A DNA stretch of 5,578 nt from Caldifarciminota bacterium (GTDB lineage: Bacteria; Hydrothermota; 32-111; QNBC01), in the NCBI GenBank assembly GCA_015486655.1, contig WFRF01000021.1, forward strand, positions 1-5,578, in the 5' to 3' direction. This document shows positions 4,755 to 5,578 of the stretch, one piece after another. The position numbers and the translations under genes are program-made. Under the pieces are notes generated by a model. The model was given only the letters and a program-made list of their open reading frames with translations. It did not search any database and had not been told where the DNA came from. The number at the start of each line of letters is the position of its first letter. Position 1 is the stretch's first letter.

Positions 4755-5578
4755 ATGGAAAAGTTAGGGCAGATACTCATAAAGATGGGAAAGATAGATG
4801 AGCAGGTTCTTGAAAAAGCTCTTAATGAACAGAGAAAATCTTATCGACTTATAGGGAAAATTCTCATTAAAATGGGAGCAATTTCAGACAAGGATCTCAC
4901 AGTTGCATTGGGCAAACAATATGATATTCCTTTAATTAATGATATAGCTGATATTCCAAATGAATGCTTAAAGATATTACCACAAAAATTTATTATGCGT
5001 TATGGTGTGCTTCCTTTTGAGTGTAATGATAAAGAGGTAAAAATTCTCCTTTCTGATCCTCTCTATCTTGATATAACGAAAAATATAGAATTTGCGACAG
5101 GAAAGCGAGTGATTCCTTATCTGACGGATGAATCTATGCTTGCATCTCTTATAAGTAATTATTTCCCAGAGACGATTCGGCAATCAATAGAAAAAAGTAA
5201 TATATCACTTATAAGTGAAGATGAAAATAAAGTTAAAAAGTCCACGGTTTATGATTTAAAATCAGAAGCTTCGTCCACTCCGGCAATCGTGATAACAAAT
5301 ACTGTTTTGGAAAATGCAATTAAGAGTGATGCAAGTGATATACATATTGAACCTCAAAAAGATACTATTTTTGTGCGGTATAGAATAGACGGGGTTTTGA
5401 AAGATGTATTTCATATTCCAAAGGTACTTATTGGTGCCATAACAAGCAGAATAAAATTACTTGCCGGAATGGATATTACTATACAAAGAAGGCCCCAAGA
5501 CGGTGCTATTACCATAAAATATGGTGAAAAAAGGGAGGTTTCCGCAAGAGTCTCTACTTTGCCAACTTTATATGGTGA
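4755..5578 (+). CDS. PilB/GspE-type pilus or type II secretion assembly ATPase, N-terminal part
   Basis: The frame stays open to the right edge, giving 274 codons of a family whose members are usually about 550-570 residues. Residues 3-55 form an MshEN-type domain of two 24-residue motifs with a 5-residue spacer. The following residues to about 135 continue the N-terminal domain (LPQKFIMRYGVLPF, ILLSDP). After a variable, charged linker (about 136-175) the N2 domain of the secretion ATPase begins: ENAIKSDASDIHIEP (186-200), FVRYRIDGVL (206-215), RIKLLAGMD (232-240), RRPQDG (245-250) and STLPTLYG at the edge. The Walker A loop is expected roughly 30 residues further on, outside the window. The cytoplasmic hexamer would power assembly of pilins such as the divergently encoded one. 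The ATG is preferred over an in-frame TTG at 4737, which lies within the promoter. T4P (PilB) and T2SS (GspE) identities cannot be separated here. Confidence 0.93.
   Translation, partial: MEKLGQILIKMGKIDEQVLEKALNEQRKSYRLIGKILIKMGAISDKDLTVALGKQYDIPLINDIADIPNECLKILPQKFIMRYGVLPFECNDKEVKILLSDPLYLDITKNIEFATGKRVIPYLTDESMLASLISNYFPETIRQSIEKSNISLISEDENKVKKSTVYDLKSEASSTPAIVITNTVLENAIKSDASDIHIEPQKDTIFVRYRIDGVLKDVFHIPKVLIGAITSRIKLLAGMDITIQRRPQDGAITIKYGEKREVSARVSTLPTLYG

Noticed and set aside
4977..5183. 68-codon minus strand reading frame opposite the assembly ATPase
   Set aside because: The + strand frame is clearly PilB/GspE. This one is a low-complexity basic antisense product with no supporting signals.

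Overview
This is an AT-rich bacterial window with densely packed housekeeping genes. A predicted lipoprotein with a C-terminal thioredoxin-like domain and the start of a type IV pilus / type II secretion assembly locus suggest a diderm (Gram-negative type) cell. Nothing here names the phylum. The low GC, the M42 peptidase and the mix of strong Shine-Dalgarno sites inside the operon with none at promoter-proximal genes would fit an uncultivated anaerobic lineage, but that is only an impression.

Layout. Positions 1-421 are mostly non-coding. The first 70 bases may hold the last 22 codons of a + strand gene. A purine-rich stretch follows, then a composite palindromic intergenic repeat (about 131-236) and two imperfect 28-bp direct repeats 39 bp apart (303-369), which lie just upstream of a promoter. 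Positions 422-4084 hold a tight three-gene + strand operon. It encodes a HAD-superfamily phosphatase of the phosphoglycolate phosphatase type, a 648-residue predicted lipoprotein with TPR-like helices and a CGFC thioredoxin-like domain, and an M42 metallo-aminopeptidase. The first two genes overlap by 4 bp and the next gap is 10 bp; both downstream starts have strong Shine-Dalgarno sites. A perfect 11-bp hairpin (4089-4116) ends this operon and also the convergent pilin gene.

Positions 4119-5578 hold the pilus/secretion part. A type IV prepilin-like protein is on the minus strand. Diverging from it across about 135 bp is a PilB/GspE-type assembly ATPase, cut by the right edge shortly before the expected Walker A. 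The ATPase has an N-terminal MshEN-type domain with exact 24-5-24 motif spacing, but the first arginine of each motif is replaced.

The most noteworthy signal is in the starts. All three genes that begin a transcription unit (422, 4619 minus, 4755) lack a Shine-Dalgarno site. Each has a near-consensus -35/-10 pair with the -10 hexamer only 6-7 nt before the ATG. This predicts leaderless mRNAs and moves the pilin start to an internal ATG. I found no CRISPR array, tRNA, rRNA, insertion sequence or defence-like system.
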